Positions 22,801-32,769 of a stretch of 64,000 bases of DNA are shown here, one piece after another; position 1 is the first letter of the stretch, and each line of letters opens with the position of its first letter. This stretch comes from Anisus vortex. Lineage: Eukaryota > Mollusca > Gastropoda > Planorbidae. Under the pieces are notes generated by a model. The model saw nothing but the letters and a program-made list of their open reading frames with translations, was not told the origin of the DNA and did no database searches. The stretch covers positions 6,509,337 through 6,573,336 of the forward strand of contig OX421494.1 of assembly GCA_949126835.1 (NCBI GenBank), in the 5' to 3' direction. A program made the position numbers and the translations under genes.

Positions 22801-24633
22801 GTGTGTTTGGTTCGGGTTCGGTTTGTTGGTACCAGGTAACCAAGGTTTGAGTTCGGTGTGTTTGGTTCGGGTTTGCTTCGATTCCCATCTCTAGTACATA
22901 CACGTATCCATGCGTTGATGTTTATCTTCTTCCCTGCACAGGTTTGGCTACTGCAGATGCGCCAGAAAATGACAGACTCCAGTGGCCTGCCGCACAAAGA
23001 CATGTTTTCCCACATCAGCAAGGACCTGTCCACCTGGCTTCGCTCCAGGGCCTATGCCAAGAGTGTTGCTGCGGAGAAGAAAGGGCACAACTTTTTCACA
23101 CACATCAGCAAAGATAAAACTGTCTGGCTGATGAAGCAGGTTTGTAGATGCTGGTTTCTTTACATCAGTTCTACGCTGACAACAACTTTAGTTACAGAGT
23201 GGAGAGGGGGGGGACTATAAAACTTTTAGTTTGGTGGCTACATCTGTATACTTTTCTATATTCCCCCCCCCCCCCCACCCCCGTTGATCATTTCCCCATT
23301 AGATGTTCAAGGCTGACCAATATCAGACATGCTGTGTTGCCAAATTAACTTACTGTAACCAGCACATAGTAAAGTCACAGAATACAGCTAGAATGTACAA
23401 ATTATGTTAGTAACACCATTGACTGTAAGGGAGCAAACAGCTGTAGCCAGTTTGACAGATGAAGTGTCCTGGTCTAAGTATTGTGGATTAGACCTGTGCA
23501 GTTTTTTTTTAATGGGACATTACGGATAGTTCCTGAAATAGATGTGGGGGGATTACAAGTGGCCTATCTATTCTTTCATTATTCAACTGTTACGGTAAAC
23601 TCAATATATTTGCATGGATCATGGACTTAATTGCTTTTAGAAAAAAAAATTGTGTTGACTAATGCAGCATTGTTTTGTTTTTTTATTCTTCGTTCTCATC
23701 TTTCTTCTTCTTCGTTCTCACGTTTTTCATTTTTTTTTTGGTTTATTTTTTTATTTTAAATCAGAAATTATCCTGGAAATAATAGATATATTTTAAAAAG
23801 TAATATGTTGTCATCAAAACACAGTTTTTGCCCTTGGCAATTCATCTTATTGTGACACAGAATCTAAAAGTAGATTGTCTGAAATGTAACAATACATAAT
23901 ACTTTTACACCGTAACAATTGTTTGCTGAATTCAATTTTTTTTTTTGTTTCCTTCTATATTTAGAAACAAGTTGATAAAAAAGGGGACTTAACTGCTGCA
24001 AAAAGTGGAAATTACATCAAAGACGTAGACAAGTGGCTGTTGCCAAGACAAATAACCACAACTGCTGAAGTGGACAAAAGTGAGTCTAAAAAAAACACTG
24101 GCGAACCCTGGCCATTGTTCCGCACAGTGGAGGAACCTGCCTCCCCTATCACCCTGGAGAAAGAGTCAAGAAAAAACCCAGGTGAAATTTTCAAACCCCT
24201 GGAACTCCCCTTGCATGACTGGCTGGCCTCTTCTTCCAAAAAACTTATCTCCGAAACCCAGAAGAATGGTGCGGAGACTAGCCCAGTGGATTTATTCCAG
24301 CACATTCGTAACACCAGCAGTTCTCTCTGGTTGGCCAACACAGGCGGGGCACCGAGGGGCTGCCAGGACAAAGATTGCAAGAGCGAAAGCAACAAAAACC
24401 AGCTTCCGAAACCCCAAGCCGGCAAGACAAACTCCACAGGTCTGGATTTCTGTCTCTCCGATTGGCTGCTGGTGCCAGCGGAACTGGCCAATCAGATCAC
24501 GGATCATGAGGTGGAGAAGGAAAAAGAGGAGTCTGAAGGATGGAGCGTCTGCTCGGACCAGACTTTCACCAGCGTACAGTACGCACAGGACGTGGCTGTA
24601 GCCAGCGATTACCTCAACAAGTGGGTCCTGTAA
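16888..24633 (+). CDS. NCOA4: Nuclear receptor coactivator 4 (ferritinophagy receptor), 617 aa
   Basis: Seven coding exons join in phase: 16888-16986, 17600-17823, 18588-18843, 19950-20235, 20431-20552, 22942-23139 and 23965-24633 (TAA). In mammals NCOA4 (614 aa in human) binds ferritin heavy chain and delivers it to autophagosomes so that iron is released. The N-terminal region (1-125) matches the ARA70 coiled-coil domain: 'EIHANVSRNLECLRGREVSL' and 'AKEETLQQQQARLNQAL' parallel the vertebrate sequence closely. The rest is low-complexity with many Trp-Leu motifs: EDWL, NNWL, LKLWL, VWLL, STWL, VWLM, DKWLL, HDWL, SLWL, SDWLL and a terminal NKWVL. These correspond to the W-L motifs of the vertebrate protein. 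Residues 320-392 hold three 30-residue repeats of pattern F-x-H-I-x-x-D-x-x-x-W-L. Intron 4 uses a GC donor. The start is the first ATG after a tttcag acceptor. Assignment is firm; ferritin binding in this species is inferred. Confidence 0.93.
17040..17275 (-). mobile_element. Degenerate SINE-1 in NCOA4 intron 1
   Basis: Read on the minus strand it keeps 'ctctaatgggtacctgacat', 'attgtgttagccacacaat' and a diverged head ending in a B-box-like 'cccaggttt'. Many substitutions mark it as old. Confidence 0.55.
19052..19729. mobile_element. piggyBac-like element in NCOA4 intron 3
   Basis: TTAA at 19052-19055 is followed by CCTTTACTGGGCA, and the other end reads TGCCCATTAAAGGG before TTAA at 19726-19729. 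These are imperfect inverted ends with the TTAA target preferred by piggyBac. On the minus strand around 19230-19405 a broken acidic reading frame ('FDSDIDNGLLS', then Glu/Asp-rich text) may be the remnant of a transposase N-terminus, but that is weak. The element is 678 bp. Confidence 0.5.
19761..19830 (+). pseudogene. Vestigial copy of part of NCOA4 exon 6
   Basis: About 70 bp aligns with 22996-23067, which encodes residues 348-371 of NCOA4. The second half is nearly identical ('ttggcttcgttccagga' against 'ctggcttcgctccaggg', then 'tatgccaagagtgtt' in both); the first half is more diverged and has small deletions. It carries no good splice sites and the frame is lost. It is a decayed exon duplication within intron 3. 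Confidence 0.7.
20855..20990 (-). mobile_element. SINE-2 in NCOA4 intron 5, source of an 85-bp array
   Basis: On the minus strand a tRNA-like head ('ggtcttgtggttagttcaac', 'gggttctagccctg') precedes the SINE-2 body ('gcaggagttttgggcc', 'taatcttctatctaga'). The head half is what has been amplified in the adjacent array at 20933-21534. Confidence 0.65.
20933..21534. repeat. Seven copies of an 85-bp satellite derived from SINE-2
   Basis: The word 'aacccaggcccatt' recurs every 85 bp from 20933 (for example 21018 and 21103) to a last truncated start at 21528. Each unit joins the SINE-2 tRNA-like head (53 bp) to about 32 bp beginning 'cctcacataaaccaag'. Copies are almost identical, so amplification is recent. 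It lies in NCOA4 intron 5. Confidence 0.9.
21749..22901. mobile_element. Foldback (TIR) element filled with a minisatellite
   Basis: A perfect 18-bp inverted repeat, TACTAGAGATGGGAATCG at 21754-21771 and its complement at 22879-22896, brackets the 44-bp minisatellite. With one mismatch the match extends to 21749 and 22901. The structure resembles non-autonomous foldback/MITE DNA transposons that carry internal tandem repeats. A target-site duplication is not certain. The right end lies 40 bp upstream of NCOA4 exon 6. Confidence 0.65.
21790..22877. repeat. 44-bp minisatellite, about 24 copies
   Basis: The unit (for example 22031-22074) contains 'ggtttgagttcggtgtgttt', 'ggttcgttgg' and 'taccaggtaaccaa'. 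Variants have a C-to-T change at the CG of 'gttcgttgg' or an extra 'cgggtttggtt'. Because 44 is not a multiple of 3 and the unit lacks stops on the minus strand, the minus strand is open in all three frames, giving long repetitive but spurious reading frames up to 282 codons. Confidence 0.95.
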
Positions 24634-24671
24634 ATGCATTAAAACCTTGTAAGACCGTTGCATGAGATAAC

Positions 24672-24677
24672 AATAAA
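24672..24677 (+). promoter_or_regulatory. NCOA4 polyadenylation signal
   Basis: AATAAA lies 39 bp after the stop codon and is followed by T-rich sequence. It predicts a very short 3' untranslated region. Other A/T-rich signals lie further downstream, so alternative ends are possible. Confidence 0.6.
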
Positions 24678-26040
24678 TTTCTTCTTTCTTCCTTTATATA
24701 TTGATAGCGAACCCTGCACGATTCATTATAATGATCTAGTGTAACATTCATGCTACCCTGTTTAAAAATACAGAAGGTTAAACTTAATGCAAGTCTTTTT
24801 TTTTTCTTCTTGGTCAATTTTCAGACATTTGTTAAAGTTTCATTTCGAAACATTTTTTTCTTTGTTTCTTACTAACCAACACTAGTTTCATTTCAAAACC
24901 TTTCTTTTTCTTTCTTTGTTTCTTACTAACCAACACCTATTTTTTTTTTTAAAACTTTTTTTTTCTTTCTTTGTGACTTTCTAACCAACATTAGTTTTTC
25001 TGGTACTGAGTTATGTTGTTAGTTCATATTTCATTAGTATGCTGTTTGCCTGACTCACACAATTATGAGACCTACAGTATCATTACTGATCTAAAAGTTC
25101 ACGGGTATTGATAGCCAAGTTTTATTGTATTGGTTTGTCTTACAGTGGCATCCTTTCTTGCTTAAACTTTAACAAATTACTTGAAATTAATTCAGTGAAC
25201 ATTGTTTTGTTATTCTTTGAAACTTGAACATTTCCTTTAAATTGTTTTGTTATTCTTTTGAAAATTGAAAATTTTCTTCAAATTGTTTTTGTTTCTACAG
25301 AAAATGTTTTTGTTTCCTTTGTATTGAAATGAAACAGAAATGTATTGTTCTATTATATTTTTATATCAATGAGATTAAAGAGTATAAGCTAAGTCGAGAT
25401 TGAAGAGTATAAGCTAAGTCAGGGTGGGAAGGAAGGGGGGGGAGGGGGTAACTGTAAGCTGTTAGAACCAATCAGAAGAAGGCTGTGATAAGTTATTTTT
25501 ATAGAGTGTAGGCACTCTAGGGTCTGAAGGTAAAAAATGGCACACCGGCTCTTGGTAGAGTCCACTTACAGACACACTTCCCAACTGTTTTTTTTGTTTT
25601 TTTGTCACTTAGAGTAAAAACCAGATACAACTACTAATGTATCCATTTTATATCCGAGATTTATACAACAGGGTTATTGAAGGTATAGATAGCACCCCTC
25701 ACAGAAAACTGACCCTGTCAATGCATTTTCATTCATGCACAAATACAGGATAGATGTTAATATGTATGTGTGAGATCAATTCAAGGTATACCCAGTCAAA
25801 GGCCTCTGGGATTCAAGGAATGTTAGGAATGACGGAAACAAAAGTGTCCACAACTCTTAATCTTAATGCCATTGCTACCCCATGAACTATTACGGAAGTT
25901 TGCAAGACTGATTTCTCAATAGATGCAAAAAAAATGTGGAAAAAAAGGGGTACTTCGTGATTATTGCAATTTTGATTTATTTATTTTTTATGTTGAAAGC
26001 CGTGACATTTTTAAGCTATAATATTGGTTTCTACTGTAAA

Positions 26041-26280
26041 GAAATTACTGTAAAATGTGTTTTTATGCAGCTATTTCATAAAAAAAAAGTAGAATGACTT
26101 CTAAAGATAAAATTATTGAAAGGTTAAAAAAAAAATTATTTTATAGATTTAAAACATCAGAAATTACTGTAAAATTACATATGTTTTTATGCAGTTATTT
26201 TATTAAAAATTTAAAATGTCTTCTAAAGATAAAATTATTGAAAAGTCAACAAACATTTTTTTTATAGATTTAAAACGTCA
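26041..26280. repeat. Two copies of a 119-bp unit
   Basis: A block beginning 'gaaattactgtaaaat' at 26041 recurs at 26160; both continue through 'tctaaagataaaattattga' and 'atagatttaaaac'. They are moderately diverged, with indels in the A/T runs. Confidence 0.8.
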
Positions 26281-26519
26281 ACAGCTTGTGTATTGACTCG
26301 TCAATGCATTTGCAAAGTTTTGTGACAATCTGTTTATATGCATCCATCTGGTTTGGTTAATCTTTACTCATCTGTTGGGATGCTAAAGTGCTAAAAATTG
26401 GTGCTGTCTTTTAAAAAAATTATCAAAAACAAATGCATTTTACATAACTTTTAACCTAATGAATCAGTTATAAATCTTTGTTTTTCCCAACATTTTATAG
26501 ATAATTGAAATAGCTTCTA

Positions 26520-27098
26520 TTGACAAGTCTTAATTAGGCGTGACCTTTTGAAATGGAAGAGGTCATATGCTTCCGGTTCTATTTTTAAATTAGTAAACAA
26601 AATGAACATGCTTTTGCTGGTGTTTGACAATTAATTTCAACCTCAACGGCCTGTTCTAGTCTTTTAGAATTATACAAAGGATACAAGATTAGTTATGAGG
26701 AATCCGTTTTTAACATCAAAAGTGAGTAGGCGATAATTAATACTCGAGTGTTAGTCGCGTAAGGTTAAATATATCTTTGTTTACAAAATAAATTAGTCAA
26801 GAGTTGCGTTTCTTGGTTATTAAAAAACACAATGGGTACGGTAGATTCATAAAAACAAATAACAAAAATTCTTTTCCATTAAGCAATAAGTTTGATATTA
26901 TAAAAAGGTGAAATTTCATTTATGACTTTCACAATCTATCGTTTTCTTTTGGCAACATTTTTTGGAAATGAAATCAAATTTAATCTCCTACAGCTTTAGT
27001 ACAATCAGTAATAGTTGTTTTTAATTAAATGATCGAATAAGACCGGAAATGTCTTTGTTGAGACCTTTTATGCATGCATATTTGTTAGGACTTGTCAA
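26520..27098 (+). mobile_element. TA-flanked MITE, copy 1 (579 bp)
   Basis: It begins TTGACAAGTCTTAA and ends AGGACTTGTCAA, with TA on both sides (26518-26519 and 27099-27100). TA duplication suggests mobilisation by a Tc1/mariner-like transposase. It shares its whole interior, including 'attagttatgaggaatccg', 'gagtaggcgataattaatac' and 'tatgcatgcata', with copies at 43769-44355 (inverted) and 61355-61942. No open frame spans it. Confidence 0.8.
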
Positions 27099-27480
27099 TA
27101 AAACACCTAAAACTAAATATCTTATTTTGCTTACTTCAGTACCATTCCGTGGGGTTGTATCACAAATACTTTTACTTTAGCTTTAGTTCTACCTTTAGCT
27201 TTTAGAAGCTGCTTTTGTCCAGTGTTTTTTTTTTTTTGTGGTCCATCAATCGTACGCATTTTCTTTTCACTTAACAATTAGTGAATTAATTTATTGAGGA
27301 CTTTCATACTGTCAAGCTTTTAAAATAATGCTTTCAAAAGATTTGCTTTTCATTATTCATAATATTGCATAATGATATTATTTGGAAGCTTTCCTATTTA
27401 TTAGTAATGTGTCACAAGTAGTTTAAAAATCAAATTTCAAGATTTATTTTTATTGAAAATTATTTGTACATTGTTTTTTA

Positions 27481-27745
27481 TGGGGGTTGGTGGCCGAGCG
27501 GCAACATGTTGAGCTGCCGTACCGAAGTTCTTGGGTTTGAATCCTGGTGAGGATTTTTTCCCCATGTGTCCCTGAGTCTACCCAGCTTTGATGGGTAGCC
27601 TACCTGACTTTTGTTGGGGTAAAGTAAAAGTGGCTGGGCATTGTGCTGGCCACACAATCCTCTAGTATGCCTTGGCCAAAGAAACTAGTTAACGCTGCTT
27701 CACCTTCCCCTATGAATCAATTTAGTCCGATGGGATACTTTTTTT
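27481..27745 (+). mobile_element. SINE-1 copy
   Basis: It has a clear head ('ggccgagcggcaacatg', 'ggtttgaatcctgg'), a body ('cagctttgatgggtag', 'attgtgctggccacacaatc') and a tail ('atcaatttagtccgatggga') followed by T's. The intergenic copy is moderately diverged. Confidence 0.75.
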
Positions 27746-27976
27746 TAACTTGCATTGATTTTTCTCTCGTAAATTTTAGAAGTATTGAAGATATGAGAAA
27801 TTTGTAAGCTTATATAAGACAAAAGTCATAAATGTGTATAGACCTATATATGTCACAATGTGTGTATTGTTTGTTTTTTTCTTCTGATACAAGAGATCTG
27901 TTGTTTTTTTTTTAATTCACTCAAGTTGCCCATAACAGTTGACAAAATTTAATAGAACTACTTTGTAAACTCAAAA

Positions 27977-28500
27977 ACAGACTTGATAAGGTTATTGTAT
28001 TCTGTACTGTCATGTGTTAATGTCTGGATCTAATTGTTAACTAGATACAGACTTGATAAGGTTATTGTATTCTGTACCGGGTACTGTCATGTGTTAGTCT
28101 GTGGATCTAATTGTTAACTAGATACAGACTTGATAAGGTTATTGTATTCTGTACTGTCATGTGTTAATGTCTGGATCTAATTGTTAACTAGATACAGACT
28201 TGATAAGGTTATTGTATTCTGTACCGGGTACTGTCATGTGTTAGTCTGTGGATCTAATTGTTAACTAGATACAGACTTGATAAGGTTATTGTATTCTGTA
28301 CTGTACTATTATGTGTTAATCTCTGGATCTAATTGTTAACTAGATACAGACTTGATAAGGTTATTGTATTCTGAACTGTACTGTTATGTGAATATATGTT
28401 TATGTCTGGATCTAATTGTTAATTAAATACAGACATGATAAGGCCAGTGCATTCTGTACCCCAGAATATACCTATTCTGTGTTCTGTACCTCATTTATGT
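27977..28500. repeat. Alternating 70/77-bp tandem repeat
   Basis: 'acagacttgataagg' recurs at 27977, 28047, 28124, 28194, 28271, 28346 and (diverged) 28429. Spacings are 70, 77, 70, 77, 75 and 83. The 77-bp form carries an extra 'ccgggta' and other linked differences, so the array is a 147-bp higher-order dimer repeated twice, plus variants. Confidence 0.9.
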
Positions 28501-28509
28501 AAGTGTATG

Positions 28510-31500
28510 CATTGTTTATGAAATGGTTGTTTTTTTTTCCATAGTGGAAGAGCTCTACATCAAAATAGGTCAAAGATAAATTTACTGGCTAGCTACAGTA
28601 GCTGCTTTTAAGCTGAATTGACTCATTGATGATGGATAGTTTTTAGCACTTTTTTTATATTGCCAACTATAATCTGCATTAGCAAAAAGCTTTAAGATAA
28701 TTATTCTCGATTTAAAAAATGTACATAACCAAAAAGTCAACATTTAAAATAGTTATCATCAACAACAACAAAACAAAGGCCAACAGCATTTATTGAAATG
28801 GCATTCACTAAATATTTAGCAGTCAACTTGTTCAATTTAAAGTCAAACTCTAACAGCATTATTCTTTATTTAAATCTACGACACATTTAAAATCATCCCA
28901 CTGCACTACCAATATCTACATTGTGTTAACCCTTGGCTGTTCATCAAACTTAAGAACCTTTTAAAAAATATTTAGTCAGAATGCTTAACTCTTTGATTTC
29001 TTTATTGTAATGACGTAGATAGAGCTGTTATGGAATTTCCTAACATAAGAGAATAAAGAAAGCAAATATTTATTTGAAGTTGTTTGTTTTCTTCTAATGT
29101 TTTAGAATAACAAGTTAAATTGCCCAGGAAAAAAATGCATAGGTCGCTGTACCTTGATACGAATTTAACCCTATATCTACTAGGTGGGTCAATTTGACCA
29201 GTCCATGGTATATTTTTTATAATTACTCTAAAACCACTCATGCGAATACTTTAAGCTTTCAGATATGCTATCTATAAAGGGTTTGCTTTATTTTGGTGGT
29301 AAAAAAAAAAGATTTTTATGTCTAACTATGCACGCGAAATGGTGAGCACTCTTATTTTTATTAATAAACTCTAATGAACAGAAAACTAAAGTAAATAAGT
29401 AAAAAAAATATATAATTATTAATTATTTACTGACAACATTTAGGCAGGTAATTTTAAAAAAAATATTGTCGTCGCGTAAAAAAATAGGCATGTCTTTTAT
29501 TTAAAAACAAAAGGAAAGCTTTAAGTCCTTAAATTCTTAACAATCTTTAAAAAAAATAATATTAATAGAAAAAATGTAAATAAAAAAAGTAGCTAACCTA
29601 TATTGTTATTAAAGAACAAAAGTTTCCAGTGGGGAATAGAACCCAGGTCGCCCGTATGGCAGTCTGGGACGTAAACCACTCAGCTAGGGAGGACACGTGG
29701 AGACAGCGAGATTGGAAAAGTAAAATAATATAAGGCAATAAGGTCACGTGTCTTCCAATTAACCAATGCGAATTGGAATCCACAAACACAGATCCTACTT
29801 TATTCCTTTATATATAACAAGCATTTACCCATCTTTGATTGGAGAAGCTGACAACTGTTGGGAAGAGTAGATGAAATGACTTTAGTGTGAAAGCCACACA
29901 ATCTCCATCGTGTGGGTTACTAAAGAAACTGAAACTTTGGAACTCTGCAAAATAAAACTTTAAAAAAAAAATTCTTTTATCTCAATACATAGCTTAAATT
30001 AAAACTATTTTCAACTTTATATTTGAAAAGAATTTTTTATTATTAGTCTTAATTTAGAAATAATTTTTTTCTGCTTAAGTTACGGGGACAAAGAATAGTG
30101 AATCTCGGCTAAGGAAGTCCAGCTCCTGCCCAAGGTTCGCCTTCAATAAGGCGGGAAACGATCACTGTTAATATAATTAACTTCGAGCGCTTCTCTAATA
30201 CCGATGTTATAGGTGTGTTAAAAACAACTGGACGATCCTTCCGGCTCTTTAGTCCAGGGGCGTAACGTGAACAAGTGGTGGCTCAAGGAGGGGGGGGGGC
30301 ATACAGCTTTTACAAGGACCCGCAGTCCGAGGCTAGCCACCCTGCACGTGCCGCGTAACAAAGGGTACGGTCTCCACAGTCACATTCACTACTCTTGCTT
30401 GTCCCCTCCTGCAAAATTTCCACCGGATCATTAACGTGGTGGATCACTAGTGTACCTGCACTGTCGCCCTTTATTGCAATGCTAAAGTTATCAATCGAAA
30501 ATAGAGTAAGTTAATACCGGCCGGCCTCGAATTCCGGCAGGATAAAAATAGCACCCTATTTGTGTCTTTCGTGTCTTTCTAAACCGTTCGGTATATATGT
30601 GATAAAAAGGACATTACGACATAAACAAGATCACGATAATATCACGAACATGTCTGCTTGAATGAACATACATTATTGTATTACTACAGTCTCAGATAAC
30701 CGTGTTTGCTACATCCTGGCGAGCACTTTTTTTTCTTCTCATTTTACTTCAAAGTGGAAATTTTGACTTCATAACAAAACACTAAGCCATCAAATAAATA
30801 TGATTTTGCTAAACAACACTGAAGCATTCAATACTATTGTATTGTCACATGGGGTTGGCCTAGACTTTGACTATAGTGTATGGGAGTTTCTAAACAAATA
30901 TATGAGTTAAGACAACCGCTGCACCAATAGTAATGACCAAGTCAAGTTAGTGGTTCTAGATCTGATCCACATGCACTTTTTTGCACAGGCAGCCACCATG
31001 GAGAAAAAGCTCTAGGGCCCAAAGCCATTCTCACAAACAACAGCCCCCGGTTGATCAGAGAAATCAGGACTGCCAGTCTGACACAGCAATGGAAAGCAAA
31101 ATGGAACGCTGAAGAAGAAGAAGAATGAATCTACTTTCAAACAAGCAAGAAATACTGTACAATTAAAAGGCAATAAACTTTATAAAATCCTTCTGCAATA
31201 ACCTTTATTATAGAAATTTGAGTCTACAGGTCAGAATTAGACCTAGAGTCTACATGGAAAGAAAACCGAACACGAGTACCAAACAACTAATAACTATACA
31301 AATACTAATTCATAAAGAGAGATGATTTTATAAATACAAAACGAAATAGTTTTAGAAACACAATAATATGATACACTATGAAATAAACAGGGTTCTCACA
31401 CAGTCTGGAAAGTCTGGAAAAGAGACACACAGGTTTGCCGATCAAATAAAAAAAAAAACTGCATCGAAAAAAAAGGAAAATTGTCAAACACAAAACAGAA

Positions 31501-31810
31501 CCCTCATCATCCCCTTCCATATTTTTTTTCCCAAATTCTTTCTTTTTCTTTTTAGATATTAATTATTATATTGGATTAATATAATTTGTACGTTTCAAAT
31601 ATTGATAGTTTTTGTTTTTCGATCTTTCAACCCTCACTTTACATAACAGCATTATTCACACCTTCACCAACTTTTGCGCTCATTAGCCCTGAGAAACTTG
31701 AAATCTTGGCTACGCCATTGATAGAAGGCACAATTAAAATGTTACCTACTAGAGTACAATTTTTCCAGACAGACCCCAAAAAAAAAAAAAAAACCTTCAG
31801 ACTTCAGACT
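28510..31810. other. Gene-free interval with scattered repeat ends
   Basis: No convincing exon. At 29167 a piggyBac-like end (TTAACCC, then 'aggtgggtcaatttgacca') appears without a matching partner. At 29625-29705 a minus-strand tRNA-like head ('gctgagtggtttacg', 'gggttctattcccc') may be another SINE. A GC-rich patch of unknown origin lies at about 30080-30540. At 30990-31110 a short plus-strand open stretch ('GPKAILTNNSPRLIREIRTA') may belong to a decayed retroelement. Confidence 0.4.
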
Positions 31811-31817
31811 TAAGACA

Positions 31818-32011
31818 CAACAGAAAGACGCGTGTACCGCAGGCTAGGGCATTGGACACAGTCAAAATTTGCCCATGTGGAAAAATGTCTCCTGAAAGCG
31901 CAGAACACTTTCTCCAAATCTGTCACTCCATATTACCAATCAACAAAACTACATGGAATGAATCTACAGCGCAAATCATCAATAGCTCTGTAATCTGTTC
32001 GAATCCTGTTT
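31818..32011 (+). mobile_element. C-terminal remnant of a non-LTR retroelement
   Basis: The plus strand encodes 'CPCGKMSPESAEHFLQICH' followed by 'TTWNEST', the C-x-C-G ... H ... C arrangement found near the C terminus of many non-LTR retrotransposons, after their RNase H. The frame stops soon after. No reverse transcriptase is attached. Confidence 0.45.
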
Positions 32012-32769
32012 AAATCCATTCATCTATTTAACATGATCACGAAGTGAAGATTTGTGCTAAATTTCTATAATATCACATCCATATGGCATCTATCTACCTC
32101 TCTCTCACACAAACAGTCACACACATACACACACACGCATACAACAACAACATTTAAAATTGACCTGTGGCCGAACCTGAAACCTCCATTTTGGAAACCC
32201 ATGCTTTGCATCCTCCTTCAGACCACGACACTAGAATTAGAATGAGTAAAGCGCCAACTTACAGACACTAGAATTAGAATGAGTAGAGTGCCGCCAACTT
32301 ACAGACATGTTTTTTGTATGTTTCGCTTCACGGGTGGGGTGAAACGTCGTCCCTGGAATCAGTGGGTCTGATGAAAGGGGTGGAGGAGGGGGGGGCGCTG
32401 ACTGAGCTGCAGTCACTGACCCCTGGTCTTTAGGAGAGCCCTGTGCTCTAAAGAAGACGAAAAAGAAAAGAAGTAAAGGTTACCTATAGGTAAAAACAGG
32501 ATAGTGGTTTGAAATCATTAGTTTTTCTTAAAATGAAGGTTTTTATTAAACTTGTCTGTAACTAATTCACTAGATCTAATATTTGTCATATCTGATTTTT
32601 TAAATACATTTTTATAGGCTTATATTAAATTTTTAAAAGTGTAAAATTGTCAGTTTGGCACCAATCAAAATTTTAGGCTTGTGATTGTTGTTTTTTTTTA
32701 TTGGTCATCGACTTCACTATGGTAACTCAACAAGGGTTGTTGGGGAGAGAAGGGAGGGCCAATTTATTG

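Larger units (their letters stand above)
24634..26515. other. Intergenic sequence downstream of NCOA4
   Basis: Gene-free. It holds three diverged copies of a T-rich unit ending 'actaaccaacac' (24830-24995), a 26-bp direct duplication 'agagtataagctaagtc' (about 25375-25420), G-rich tracts near 25435, and a 119-bp tandem duplication at 26041-26280. No other feature is recognised. Confidence 0.55.

Noticed and set aside
22185..23033. 282-codon open frame on the minus strand
   Set aside because: It is a by-product of the 44-bp minisatellite, which is open in all three minus frames; it lacks splice context and natural composition.
24012..24491. 159-codon minus-strand frame and a 173-codon plus frame at 24080-24601
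   Set aside because: Both are shadows of NCOA4 exon 7 in other frames; only the 23965-24633 frame gives the Trp-Leu motifs and matches the family.
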